Shown here in pieces: positions 1 through 8,664 of a stretch of DNA of 18,673 nt. How positions within the stretch are numbered: the first letter of the stretch is position 1; each line of letters starts with the position of its first letter. Location of the stretch: positions 2,841,580-2,860,252 of the forward strand of contig NC_090617.1 in NCBI RefSeq assembly GCF_004359215.1, in the 5' to 3' direction. Under the pieces are notes generated by a model that searched no databases, had not been told where the DNA came from, and saw nothing but the letters and a program-made list of their open reading frames with translations. The translations under genes and the position numbers were made by a program. This stretch comes from Bremia lactucae. Lineage: Eukaryota; Oomycota; Peronosporomycetes; Peronosporales; Peronosporaceae.

Positions 1-315
1 AATAAGCTGAACACGGCGACCATACCGGCGCAAACGCCAATCCCGCGGAAAGATGTCTTGTTGAACTCCATGGGAAAGTCAACTATCTTTTCCGCATTGG
101 ATTTGAAGGACGGCTACTATCAGGTACTCATGAGAGAGTCCGATGTAGCCAAAACGGCAGTAAGCACCCCAAGCGGTATGCTTTGGGAGTGGCTTGTGAT
201 GCCTCAGGGTTTGAAAAACGCACCAGCGACATTCAACCGAGTGGTGGCTCACGTGATGCGTCAGCAACGTGTCTACGCGTCCCATTACTTTGACGATGTA
301 TTCGTGCATAGTAGA
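1..315 (+). pseudogene. Ty3/gypsy reverse transcriptase fragment, cut at both ends
   Basis: Frame 1 is open from the first base and encodes the RT fingers/palm core. It starts at NKLNTATIPAQTPIPRK, passes the first catalytic motif (ALDLKDGYYQ, with its Asp) and the SGMLWEWLVMPQGLKNAPATF stretch, and reaches the YxDD box as YFDD (286-297) followed by VFVHSR. After codon 105 the similarity stops abruptly; the reading frame runs only 13 more codons of unrelated sequence to a stop at 352-354. The same domain of gypsy-1, on the opposite strand at 3230-4012, is clearly related but differs in many residues, so this is another family member. Both active-site Asp motifs are present, but without the rest of pol it cannot work. 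The left end is cut by the window edge, the right end by an ancient deletion or rearrangement. Confidence 0.9.
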
Positions 316-834
316 TTTATCCCCTTAGTGCGGACAAGCGTCTCAAAGAGGTAGCGGATCATAGTTTGGTCATCTGGATCTCTGGTGACCCGGCGAGGAT
401 GCCGGAGTAGATCGCTGCCCGCGACGCTCCTCATGAGCAATACCTTACGCCAAAGGTAATGACGCGAATTTAGTATCTAACGTGTTTACGTGATCAAGCC
501 CGTGGGGCTTCGGTGACCTCCATGAGGGAAATTCCGATCGGTTTGTTTCCAAACATAACAAGGAGTGAAAACGAAGTCTCATTTAAGAACTGGGTTCACC
601 GAGCCCGCCGACTTCGTAATATCTGGAATATCAGAGAGTCTGCGGATAGAGATGATGTTCGTTTGGAACGGAAGCTTCGCTTCGATTTCGCTAAGCTTAA
701 AGCCAAAGGCTAGTTACGTTCGGCATTTATGCCACAAAACGAAGAAGGGCTTGGCCGATATTTCAGTGCTTCGGTTGACCGTACAACCATATATCGAAGC
801 CGCGCTGAGGCTATGGATCCACCTAATCCCACGT
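316..834. other. Unassigned stretch between two gypsy fragments
   Basis: No gene recognised. A 66-codon open frame at 513-713 (+) and overlapping frames around 565-858 show no motif I know. On the minus strand this would be the sequence downstream of the gypsy-1 pol stop, so it could be that element's 3' untranslated part, but I could not match any of it to the LTR at 6593-7196. It holds short inverted repeats such as AAGCCC-gtg-GGGCTT near 498 and TACCTT/AAGGTA near 440-457. Confidence 0.4.
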
Positions 835-837
835 TTA

Positions 838-1291
838 GTGGTGAGAAGCGTCGTCTGACGCGAGTTGACCCTGAGCTTGGCGCTCAAAAACGTCAACGGC
901 GTAAGGGCAATCTTGCCGAGATGTACGTCGAACTCCTTAGAGTTTTCAGAAGAGGGGTACCCTATCTACTTCACCAGATACTGGTATTGATCCTCACGAC
1001 GACGTCGCTTTAAAAGTTTCTCCACATAAAATTGAAGATTCCTCTGCGCGTCAAGCAGCGCGGTAGCAATGACCTCACGAAGAAGTTGCACCTCGTGCTG
1101 TAGAGCATCAAATGATTCCGCCGAAATTTCAGCCCCCTCCCGAGTTGGGAGCTCTTTTGAGGCGATTCGGGACCATCTTTCGACGCTGGAGCGTCAGCAG
1201 CCTCAATCAGAGGGCCAATAGGATATCCTGGTGACGATGCAGCAATCTGCGGCACGACCGCCTGTCTCGGCGCAAGCGCCTTCACGTCCAC
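838..1291 (-). pseudogene. Gypsy-1 pol C-terminus: integrase tail and chromodomain
   Basis: After the integrase, the minus strand reads an Ala/Pro-rich spacer (MDVKALAPRQ..., from 1291) and then, in a second frame from about 1100, LLDAQRNLQFYVEKLLKRRR followed by EDQYQYLVK, a stop, and IGYPSSENSKEFDVHL. This is the chromodomain pattern FxVExLL...YLVKWxGY. The Trp codon of KWxGY is now TAG (966-968). A further frameshift is needed to read RQDCPYAVDVFERQAQGQ to the final TAA at 835-837. In this class the chromodomain tethers the integration complex to histone marks and so steers target choice. At least two frameshifts and one stop make it dead. Confidence 0.8.
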
Positions 1292-1318
1292 GTGGGAAAG
1301 GTCCCGATATGGCTTGAG

Positions 1319-2347
1319 CTAGCCAACGTAAGACACTGGGTGTGTACGCAGCTTGCTGGGAAGGTTTAGCGTGTAAGCTAGGCCCTTTTTGGCCATGGCC
1401 GTAAATGGTCCAATAAAGCGCTGGCGCAATTTGGTCTTGAAGACCGCAGAAATCAAGTTGGTAGGTAGGTTCTTAGCGTTTAGTAAAACTCGGTCCCCGA
1501 CCATATACTAATTTATACAGCTTCTGCCTTTGGCATCTGCTTGTTCTTTTTTGTTGTCTTGGCTATCAGCCATCGTGGCCCTTACATGTCTTAAGACACA
1601 AAATCGCGTCGCGAGAAACTCGCTTACTTGTTTCCGAACGGTAACAGGGCTGATATCAGCAAGCCTATCGGCTAATTCTCCCCCATCAAGCCCTGAGTCA
1701 CGCAGTGGTATCGTTAATGGAACGCGTGGGTGGGTAAGACCGTTTGAATAGAACGGTGTAAAGCCTGTAGAGGCATGAACAGCGTTATTTAACGCAAACA
1801 CCACCACTGGGGGCATTGAGCTCCAGCGTTTTGGTGTCTGAGCACACACGCTGCGTAAAACGTTTTCAATGACGCGATTGACATGTTCAGTTCGACCATC
1901 GGTCTGCGGATGGTCCGCAGTTTACATATCCAATCTGGTGCCAAGCACTCGAAAAATTGATTTTCAGAATTTACCCGTGAAACGGGGGTCCCTATCAGAG
2001 ACAATTGCCACTGGCAAATCATGTTGTCGAAACACGCGATCGATAAACAGCTTAGCTGTACCGTCTCCATTAATGGATTCCGGCACGGCCGCTAAGTGAG
2101 CCATTTTGCCCAATCGATTAACAAAGACCACTATACAGGAGTTACCGGCTGAATCTTTCGGTAGACCGAAAACAAAATCCATACTAATGGACAGTTAGCA
2201 ACCAATGGGGACGGGAAGACTCGCCAGTGGCGTAGCAGCATGTGCCAAGGATTTAACCCGTTGGCAATTTTTGCATGTGCGAACATATGTGCTGACCCAT
2301 TTATAAAGTTTGGGCCACCAATAACTCTGGCTTATATGGCCATAGGT
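1319..2347 (-). pseudogene. Gypsy-1 integrase (zinc domain, DDE core, GPY/F module)
   Basis: The HHCC zinc domain straddles 2380-2240: HDTVLGGHFGRE at the end of the RNase H frame, then in another frame SYWWPKLYKWVSTYV and CKNCQR. The catalytic core starts at MDFVFGLP (near 2182, first Asp) and continues to VSDRDPRFTGKF (second Asp). The third acidic residue lies in ADHPQTDGRTEHVNR near 1910, which needs a frame change and follows a TAA. The next open frame (1849-1508) has the conserved FALNNAVHASTGFTPFY segment. The GPY/F module RFIGPFTAMAKKGLAYTLNL sits in 1504-1319 behind another stop. All three catalytic acids are still encoded, but at least three breaks separate the pieces. Confidence 0.88.
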
Positions 2348-3211
2348 CTATTCTCTACCGAAATGACCACCAAGGACAGTATCGTGTGTCTCATAGAGGA
2401 TTTGGTACTTGAAATCCACATCATGAGGAACAACGACACGAGGAGGGTCCGCGATGTCTGTGCAATAAAGCAACATTTTGTTATCGATAGAAAATCGTTG
2501 AAACCTTGCACGCAAACATGCCGGTAATTTTACACCCGAATCCAAGTCCTTTAAGGTTCGTAGCAGAGCTACACACTGTTCATCCTTGGCGTAAATCGAA
2601 CGGATCAATTCAGGAATAGGTGACGAGGTAGTCGTTAAATGAGGAAGCTCATGATCCGGCCTGCGTGATAACACATCGGCCAAAGCATTTTGCTTGCCGG
2701 GTTTATACTTCACCTCGAAGTTGTATTCCGCAAAAAAGTATAGCCATCGGGCGATTTTCTGTGAGAGATGGGGCGACTTAGTCGCCGTGCGTAATGACAC
2801 GTGATCTGTATAAATCACAAACGGCTTAGAGCCGAGCAGATGAACTCTGAATTTGACGAGAGCATACTTCATAGCAAGTAACTCTTTGTCATGAACTTGG
2901 TAGTTCTTTTCCGCAGCTTTAAGCTGTCTAGACTCGAACGCAATAACACGTTCATGTCCCTCAACATCTATTTGTAACAGAGCACTGCCAATGGCAAAAT
3001 TTGATGCGTCACAGACGACACTGAAATACCAATTTGGGTTTGGCAGTGCCAGAATCGGGGCATGGATAGGACTATCCTTAACTGCTCGAAAAACATTATT
3101 TTCGGTGCCAGTCCAGCACCATTCTGTATCCTTTTTAAGGAGATTAGATAATGGCCTAGCCATATCGGCGTAATTTTCGCTATATTTGTGTAAATAATTG
3201 ACGAGACCCAA
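2348..3211 (-). pseudogene. Gypsy-1 RNase H domain and start of integrase
   Basis: A 287-codon open frame, the longest in the window. It begins in the RT-RNase H connection (GLVNYLHKYSENYADMARPL) and contains the RNase H core: VVCDASNFAIGSALLQ (first Asp), RQLKAAEKNYQVHDKELLA (Glu), FVIYTDHVSLR (second Asp) and KPGKQNALADVLSRRPD (last Asp). It ends after the first His residues of the integrase zinc domain (HDTVLGGHFGRE). RNase H removes the RNA strand of the RNA/DNA hybrid during reverse transcription. The catalytic residues look intact. The frame is separated from the RT by a stop at 3230-3232 and a short out-of-frame gap, and from the integrase by the stop at 2348-2350. Confidence 0.92.
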
Positions 3212-3229
3212 CGACTTACGCGAATCGGG

Positions 3230-4012
3230 TCAATCTACTATGGCTTCTACCTTAGTGGGATCCGCTCTAAGACCTCGCTTTCCAATGAAGCATCCTAAAA
3301 AAGTAATTTCGTCTGCGCTAAAAATGCATAAAGATGCATTGGCATACAATTTGTTTGTGCGCATGCACTCGAGCACTGCTCGCAAATGGTCTGAATGGTT
3401 TTCCATGTCCCACCGACCCTGCTCCGCACGACTATGGACAACAATGTCATCGATATAAGTCTGTGCATAACCTCGATGAGGGTGAAACAGTTGCGTCACA
3501 AGACGATTAAATGTTGCCGAGGCGTTGGAAATTCCTTTTGGCATAACCAGCCACTCCCATAACATGCCGCTTGATGTGCTAACCGCTGTAAGCGGGATAT
3601 CACTAGCTCGCATGAGCAATTGGTAGTAATCATCGACTAAGTCCAATGCGCTGTACATTGAACATTCCACCATATTGTTCTGAAGAACATATTTTCTAGG
3701 AATGGGGGTTTGTGCTGGTATAGTGGCAGCATTAAGCTTATTATAAGCATGTACAATGCGCCATTTACCATTTGGCTTTTTGACACAAATTGTCGGTGTC
3801 GAATGAGATTTGCTGTCTCGTACCATTCCAGCTTCGAGCTTAGCACGGAAGAAATCGTCAATGACGTTACACTGCTCCTTTGATAAAGGCCATTGTCTTG
3901 TGACACAGTATTTGGTTCCCGGAATCAAGTCAATTTCATGACGAACACCTCTATCCGGAAGTAAAACAGATTGTGGGTTATTACATACCACATCTTGGAA
4001 TTCCTTAACCAA
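3230..4012 (-). pseudogene. Gypsy-1 reverse transcriptase domain
   Basis: A 260-codon frame with the full RT core. It has an N-terminal stretch ending in RHEIDLIPGTKYCVTRQWPL, HSTPTICVKKPNGKWRIVHAYNKLN, the first catalytic motif ALDLVDDYYQ (usual DGYYQ, so Gly to Asp), SGMLWEWLVMPKGISNASATF, the active-site box YIDDIVVHSR, and the thumb segment DHLRAVLECMRTNKLYAN...FLGCFIGKRGLRADPTKVEAI. The frame is open further upstream of the Met at 4012 (PFYSLVKEFQDVV), so that Met is not a real start; this is an internal piece of a polyprotein. The TAG just after AIVD cuts it from the RNase H frame. Activity is unlikely because of the flanking breaks. Confidence 0.92.
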
Positions 4013-4020
4013 GGAATAAA

Positions 4021-5080
4021 AGGGATCATAGGATCTTTAAGGATCGATGACCCATTTCGCGCACAAGTGCAGCTTTTGTGTCATCCAGAACAGCTTCGTC
4101 TAGAAGTGACGATGAGTTTAACTCAATTGTTGGTCGAATGACCACCATTCAGATAATTCGCCAGCCTTTAAGGCTCGGCCGCACTCATCGATACACATTT
4201 CGTCTAGCTTTAAAAGAGCATGCAACGAAGGGATTGTCGCAAGGCTAACTCCCCCCCCCCCTCAATGGTATCGGTTACGCCATTTACAAGCGTGTGTAAT
4301 TGCTCATTCGTATCACTTTGATTGGGTATACACGCTTCGTGTCCATCCTGTCTTGGAGTGTAGACAATACGCCTCTTAGAGGCCGGGACATTGACGTCCC
4401 CGGATTTTCCAACCTATATTGGTTCTATACAAGACATGGTGTCTAATTTGACATCCGACAAGAAGTTATGTAACTCAACTTCCTTATCCAGCGAACGTTT
4501 ACATGTCGCTTCACGTGCATTAGGAGGGTTTGACCCGAAACGCCCTGGCGAACTGCCAATAGTGTCACTATTGACACTCAGTATGGTGCCACCTCGGCCG
4601 ACCACTTTTGGTGGAGTTAGACGTGCCACTCCACGTATCTCAGGAAAACTGCACCCTTGAGGTCCTGGAAACCGCCAACAGTGTCACTTCTGACACTCAG
4701 TATGATGCCACCTCGGCCGATCATACTCGGTGGACTTAGACGTGCCACTCCACGTATCTCAGGGATATTGCACCCATGCTGATTCGGCCTTAGGCCAACA
4801 ATGCTTTCAGCATTTAGTGAATCGTTATTATAACGAGTGTCACTCGACGGAGTACGTGCCGTTTCACTTATTTCTGCTGAGTCGGGCTCAGAATTAATGT
4901 TTTTAACAGTAGAGCTTATTAACTCAGACATGTCAATGTCTAAAGCACTGACAGACGCATTCAATGATCCGCGCCAATAACGCTTTTGTTGTCTACCAAA
5001 GGTGGGTTCATGACTCTCCAAAACTTTGCTAGGAATATTGCGCGTGGCGCCTAAGGTCTTTGACCTCCAATCGATACATG
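4021..5080 (-). pseudogene. Gypsy-1 protease-RT linker with internal duplication
   Basis: Between the protease and RT the minus strand carries a poorly conserved linker. Its best open frame is 5021-4617 (starting ESHEPTFGRQQKRYWRG), followed by 4629-4414. The two frames repeat one motif: ARLSPPSMIGRGGIILSVRS and ARLTPPKVVGRGGTILSVNS. The DNA copies are 4675-4775 and 4556-4656, offset by 119 bases, so one base has been lost relative to a 40-codon repeat and the frame shifts between them. Near 4150-4050 a fragment reading SSSLLDEAVLDDTKAALVRE leads into the RT. A run of 11 C at 4251-4261 is a likely slippage site. No known enzymatic domain lies in the linker. Confidence 0.65.
4556..4775. repeat. 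Two tandem 101-bp copies inside the gypsy-1 linker
   Basis: Copies at 4556-4656 and 4675-4775 share long identical blocks (GACACTCAGTATG, CCACCTCGGCCGA, TTAGACGTGCCACTCCACG) with scattered substitutions. Each contains a hairpin AGTGTCA-4-TGACACT (near 4561 and 4680). On the minus strand each encodes the VGRGGxILSVxSDT motif. Confidence 0.85.
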
Positions 5081-5431
5081 GCTCATGGTGTTCTACCAGG
5101 CCATACCAAGGATGAGATCATATCTCGAATCCAAATCAAGGACGAGACAGCGTTCGATACTGTCAAAGTCCAGAAACTTAATACCTTAGTTCAATGGAAC
5201 TTTGGGAACAGTGACACGAGCCCCAGTCGCTAAGCGAACAGTGATTGCATCACCTTCATGCGCTCTAAGCGCCTCAACGTATTGTTGACTTCCTTCAAGG
5301 GAAAGACGTCGAGTATAATTGCAAGACGTTGCTGAGTCAATTAAAATTGACCACGGCTTATCAAAGCCCTTTACAGTCGCTTGAGCGACTAGCAAGCCAG
5401 GCTTGTACTCTCGCCCCGTGCCATTGAGCAC
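5080..5431 (-). pseudogene. Gypsy-1 aspartic protease
   Basis: The frame from 5431 encodes LLVAQATVKGFDKPWSILID, then SATSCNYTRRLSLEGSQQYV, and ITVRLATGARVTVPKVPLN: a retropepsin fold with the active-site triplet read as DSA instead of the usual DSG/DTG. A stop (TAA at 5186-5188) follows; the same frame resumes as FLDFDSIERCLVLDLDSRYD and LILGMAW, the hydrophobic ILG motif that closes the domain. One missing base near 5096-5099 shifts the following HHEPCIDWRSKTLGATR to another frame. The enzyme would cut the Gag-Pol precursor. The altered triplet, stop and frameshift make it inactive. Confidence 0.85.
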
Positions 5432-5459
5432 CGAGCTAATCGGGCCTAAGTTCTGTTTA

Positions 5460-6532
5460 TTCTCACCTCCTAGAGGTTGAACCGAGCCTAGGTCTTCCCC
5501 AGTAGGGCGCCCCGCACCTACTGGGTAACGACGTTATCCTGCACCGTACCAGATCTCTGGTATAGGTCGGAGTTGGAGCTCTTTCGAGCTTTACGCGAAT
5601 TTCGAAGAGGGCAGGCAGGGCGTAAATGTTTCGTGCTTCCGCACATATAACATCTACGGATGGTCTTATGCTACTCCACAGCTTGAAGAGCCTCATCTCC
5701 TTCCTCAACGATGCTTAAATCCATAGGTTCCGCTCTATTAGACGGAACCCATGTGCTCGAAGAGCTTGTTCGGTACATAGGCGTGCTAACGCGGCAGACT
5801 TAAAGTCAAACTCGGCGCGTAGCGCTATAGCAACTGCCTCTTCGAAAGTAGCCGGTGAGACCGGAGCAATTCCGTCCGGGCAACGCCCTCATTGAGACCC
5901 CCCATAAAGATGGTCACTACAATTGCTTCTTGCACCGGGTCTTGATGCATAGATGCAATGAGAGTTCTCAACTCCTGGACAAAGTCCCCTAGGGTTCTTT
6001 TACCCTGTCGAGTCGCTAACTGCTGTGCTCGCATGCGAAAAGCCTGATCAGGCGGTGGAAACATGCTGAATATTTGCTGTTTCAGCGAATCCCATGAGGA
6101 AAAGCGTCGTTTATGGACGTGCTGCACGATAGTGTCCACTTCATGGCTCAACCTCCAAGTTTGGAAATGGCCGTAGCCACCTTTTGCCGTTCTGCTAAGA
6201 ACAAGGCGAAATCAATGGACATTTCCATCTGCTTAATCCAAAAAGGGAGATTTCTCCCTCTTTCCCTCAAATGTTTTCTTATTTACACTTAGAGGGTGAG
6301 CCCGCGGCTCTGAGTCAGATACAAGGATGTACCGGGTTGGCATAGATGCTCCTAAATGGTCCTGTACCTGACCGATCAGGGAGGCTTCGTACCGCATGAA
6401 GGCTTCAAGCCTTGGTTGCAGGACCTCTGGTCCCTGGGAAATTATAAATTCCACGTGCTCAAGCTCAAATAAGGTTTTGAGCTTGTCATAAGCGGTGCGT
6501 TGCGCTTCTGACAATTCTGGAACCTCTTCCAT
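5460..6532 (-). pseudogene. Gypsy-1 gag: capsid-like domain and CCHC zinc knuckle
   Basis: The first Met is at 6532, about 50 bases after the primer site, beginning MEEVPELSEAQRTAYDKL. After a frame change the capsid region reads FWIKQMEMSIDFALFLAERQ and KVATAISKLGG, a stop, and then SSWDSLKQQIFSMFPPPDQ, FRMRAQQLATRQGKRTLGDF and VQELRTLIASMHQDPVQEAI (6151-5825), the usual retrotransposon gag domain. A further frameshift leads to WVPSNRAEPMDLS and the nucleocapsid knuckle CYMCGSTKHLRPAC at 5652-5611 (C-x2-C-x4-H-x4-C, all four ligands present), with an upstream stop. Gag packages the RNA in a virus-like particle. Several frameshifts and stops break it. Confidence 0.85.
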
Positions 6533-6581
6533 TTTCGTGAGAAATTAGTCTTGTAAAGCCTCAGGCTTAGATTGACTACTA

Positions 6582-6590
6582 GTGCTACCA
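6582..6590 (-). promoter_or_regulatory. Gypsy-1 primer-binding site, initiator tRNA-Met type
   Basis: Two bases after the LTR end (minus strand ...CCGCTACA, cg) comes TGGTAGCAC. Gypsy-3 has the same nonamer, also two bases after its LTR (18075-18083). TGG pairs with the CCA tail, and the implied tRNA 3' end GUGCUACCA has U at position 72, which with A1 is the hallmark pair of eukaryotic initiator tRNA-Met. Confidence 0.75.
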
Positions 6591-6592
6591 CG

Positions 6593-7196
6593 TGTAGCGG
6601 AGCTACCTCGCTCTTAAAGTCAGAGGAAGACTTTCAGACTCAGACAGTCACTTAGTTCTATTGAACTTATGGGTTTAACAACTTAGGGAGTCGTTTAGGC
6701 TATTAAAGCTAATGGAATCCTAGTTCAAGGGATTTAGGGGTTCGTAGAACCAAGTGGCAACTAGTGCCCAAGAGGATATACCTTAGAAAGGCTTCTATCT
6801 CTTGCAGATCAATGCGCAAGCCTTAGAGAGCCTTTGACGCTTTAAGATCAAAAGGGGAACTGAACTTTATTTATCACTTAAATCTAAAAACCTTACCCTA
6901 GCTAATTAAAATAATAGATTTTGGCCGCCAGATTTATATCTGGCGACCACATTTCTACCCATAATAAATGGGATTTAAGTAACTAACTATTTTACAATTA
7001 GATAAAAGCGTATTTTACCCATAAAGTAAATGTACCACAACAACGGTTCTTCAACCGATGTGTGCCCCATTACAACCTCTTTACTTGATAAGTGCGCACG
7101 AGGAGCCGGATTACCGCTCCCGTGACGACACTTGATCAAAGTGCTTAGTGCGTTGGGTGAGGTCGCTAACGCGCAGACCGCAACAACCTCACTACA
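6593..7196 (-). repeat. Gypsy-1 5' LTR (604 bp)
   Basis: On the minus strand it starts TGTAGTGAGG (7196) and ends GCTCCGCTACA (6593), with matching TGTAG/CTACA ends; the primer site follows two bases on. The ends were set by these inverted termini and the primer site, since there is no second copy to align. It contains a perfect hairpin CGCCAGAT-ttat-ATCTGGCG at 6926-6945 and a GTGAGGT/ACCTCAC inverted pair close to its start. The sequence is AT-rich in the middle. No clear TSD is visible because the other end of the element is missing. Confidence 0.75.
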
Positions 7197-7264
7197 CGCA
7201 AGAGAAGCTGGTTAAACCGCTTCCTCGCTATGCTAGAGTGTGTGTCGAAGTACTATATATAAAG
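7197..7264. other. Short flank between gypsy-1 LTR and duplicated arm
   Basis: Contains TATATATAAAG near 7251-7263 and GTGTGTG. It has no match in the other copies of the arm, whose similarity ends near 7264. No gene seen. Confidence 0.4.
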
Positions 7265-7544
7265 ACCCGTCAGAATTACCAATTTTATGAAATCCGAATC
7301 GTTTGACGTGCTAAGTTTTTGTGAAATTCGTATCGTTTGATGTGCTCTTGCCCAGGGTGAGCTCAAGCCATGAGCCCATTGATTTGTGCTCGAATCCTAG
7401 CCACATATATAACAGAAAATTTGCTTTGTATCAGATCCTTCGAGCTGTTCTTGCTTACTTATTCTAGCTGATTTCGAGCCGTGGTTGGGCTGCTCTACGT
7501 ACATTATTAAATTTACTTGGAGGCGGTCAAGTGTTTAATTTAAG

Positions 7545-7655
7545 ATGAAGTATCTCCTGTGCCTTGTTGAGACTTTCGCGTTTCTTTGCTCTACGAACGC
7601 GGCAAAATTCTCTCAAGGAACTCCGGGAATTGATTGCTCGCGTTGCGTTTGTTGA
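7545..7655 (+). pseudogene. Small secreted cysteine-containing protein, left-arm copy (broken)
   Basis: ATG at 7545 opens MKYLLCLVETFAFLCSTNAA, a good signal-peptide pattern (Lys, hydrophobic core, small residues), followed by KFSQGTPGIDCSRCVC and then a stop created by an insertion starting at 7652. The right-arm copy continues where this one breaks (C-x2-C-x-C-P...DPGC). Beyond the insertion the left copy resumes at 8092 with CPSWARY and, after a frameshift, DPDCVHCC. I do not recognise the family. The signal peptide and closely spaced cysteines fit a small secreted protein of the kind common in oomycetes, but nothing else supports a function. Both copies are pseudogenes. Confidence 0.5.
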
Positions 7656-7754
7656 AGATTGATGTGTTCATCGAAAGTGTTGCACTTTATACATATGCGT
7701 TCATACGGGATCAAATTACAAGAATAACACGAAGAAGTTGAGTGTGGAAAATAT

Positions 7755-8014
7755 CGTGTGTTGTGGCTCAGTCGGGTAAGGCATGGCGGTGCGACCCACT
7801 GGTCACCGGTTCGATACCCGGTAACGACAAAGAGTAAAACCTTCGGGAACTGGTGTTTGGGGTTCACCAGCACTGTACCGCCAGACAGTGACGTCCCCCA
7901 TTTTATGGTAGTCCACATATCTGGGAAAGGGGGCGCAGCAAACGATAGGAAATAATTAACGGTAGGATAAAGTTAACGGTAGGATAAAGCTAACGGTAGG
8001 ATAAAGTTGGAATC
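7755..8014 (+). mobile_element. tRNA-derived SINE-like element with tandem-repeat tail
   Basis: TGGCTCAGTCGGG (7764-7776) fits the pol III A box and GGTTCGATACC (7808-7818) fits the B box. Their spacing of 44 bases is that of a real tRNA, and ACCGG/CCGGT can pair around the B box. The right part is unrelated to tRNA and ends in three 17-bp repeats (7956-8006), a typical SINE tail. AAAATAT occurs at 7748-7754 and 8015-8021 and may be its own target duplication. It is not a functional tRNA gene: no cloverleaf acceptor stem can be closed. Transposition would need an unlinked LINE reverse transcriptase. Confidence 0.65.
7956..8006 (+). repeat. Three tandem 17-bp repeats
   Basis: Unit TTAACGGTAGGATAAAG at 7956-7972, 7973-7989 and 7990-8006; the third differs only in its first base (C). 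Forms the tail of the SINE-like element. Confidence 0.95.
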
Positions 8015-8194
8015 AAAATATAACTTACTTTCCGGTTTGCAATCTCGACCGTAAGCCCATCTTCAAGCTCATAGCTTAACGTAATTCAACAGCGTTTGCC
8101 CTAGTTGGGCCAGGTACAGATCCTGATTGCGTGCATTGCTGCTATTCATGAAGCTGCTTCCAGCATGCGATTTCCTCGAAGAATATCCTTCACG

Positions 8195-8564
8195 TGTAAC
8201 GGGGTGTATCGTTACATGAAATTAGCACTTAAAGGTTGTTTAATAATATATTATCTAAAAGGTAGATGATATTTGGAGGATATTACTTTATATAGTTATG
8301 TCCTGAATTCTTATCCATAAATAGGTATAGACCATTATGTCTATTTATTCCGCAGACTAATCAGCTGTAGAAGTAATCAGAGAGAGTTACAAGATAAGAT
8401 AGGAAAGAATTCATTTACATGTTTAGTATTAGTTAATAGTTAAGTCAGCATTTACAAAGATAGATTAACAAGACACTTAACTATATTAATACAGTTTTTA
8501 TTTTACCCTCTTAAGCTAACTTGCCTTAAGAGAAGTCTTCCTCTATACGTACAGTGTACGTTAC
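8195..8564 (+). repeat. Gypsy-2 5' LTR, 3' part lost in assembly gap
   Basis: Starts TGTAACGGGGTG and matches 9165 onward over its whole visible length. It breaks at the N run inside the first terminal hairpin (ACGTAC-agt-GTACGT). Contains CTTTATATAG, a possible TATA element. Confidence 0.9.
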
Positions 8565-8664
8565 NNNNNNNNNNNNNNNNNNNNNNNNNNNNNNNNNNNN
8601 NNNNNNNNNNNNNNNNNNNNNNNNNNNNNNNNNNNNNNNNNNNNNNNNNNNNNNNNNNNNNNNN
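8565..8664. other. Assembly gap of exactly 100 N
   Basis: A placeholder of round length. It falls where the LTR enters its hairpin cluster and where a repeat of several kilobases would be expected, so the real distance is unknown. Confidence 0.99.

Larger units (their letters stand above)
835..7196 (-). mobile_element. Gypsy-1: chromodomain Ty3/gypsy retrotransposon, decayed, 3' LTR not found
   Basis: Read on the minus strand the order is LTR (7196 to 6593), primer site (6590-6582), gag with CCHC knuckle, aspartic protease, a linker with an internal duplication, RT, RNase H, integrase and a C-terminal chromodomain ending with a stop at 835-837. PR-RT-RH-IN order and the chromodomain place it in Ty3/gypsy. 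The coding part is about 5.7 kb, normal for an autonomous element, but at least eight frameshifts or stops interrupt it. The 3' LTR expected left of 835 was not found, so the element is truncated or that end has diverged beyond recognition. The 5' flank (7197-7264) joins the inverted-repeat arm. Confidence 0.88.
7652..8091. mobile_element. 440-bp insertion with 7-bp target duplication, carrying a SINE-like tRNA module
   Basis: GCGTTTG occurs at 7645-7651 and again at 8092-8098, and the right-arm copy runs across the equivalent point without interruption, so this block is an insertion in the left arm. Its ends show a short inverted match (GTTGAA...TTCAAC). Inside lies the pol III-like module 7755-8014 described separately. 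Whether the 440 bp is one composite element or a SINE nested in an earlier short insertion cannot be settled by eye. An intron reading (GT at 7651, CAG at 8090-8092) is possible but explains the target duplication less well. Confidence 0.65.

Noticed and set aside
729..1013. Plus-strand ORF of 94 codons (basic, KRQRRKG)
   Set aside because: It lies opposite the gypsy-1 chromodomain and the sequence after it; the Arg/Lys run is a shadow of the minus-strand codons.
4251..4261. Run of 11 C as a regulatory tract
   Set aside because: It falls in a dead linker region; most likely simple slippage or sequencing noise.
7757..7830. A functional tRNA gene at the A/B boxes
   Set aside because: The boxes are well formed, but the acceptor stem cannot be closed, the T-stem is imperfect, and the module sits in an insertion with a tandem tail; a SINE fits better.
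7651..8092. Intron in the secreted-protein remnant
   Set aside because: GT...CAG ends exist, but flanking GCGTTTG repeats, the absence of the block in the other copy and the SINE module favour an insertion; the joined frame also hits a frameshift soon after.
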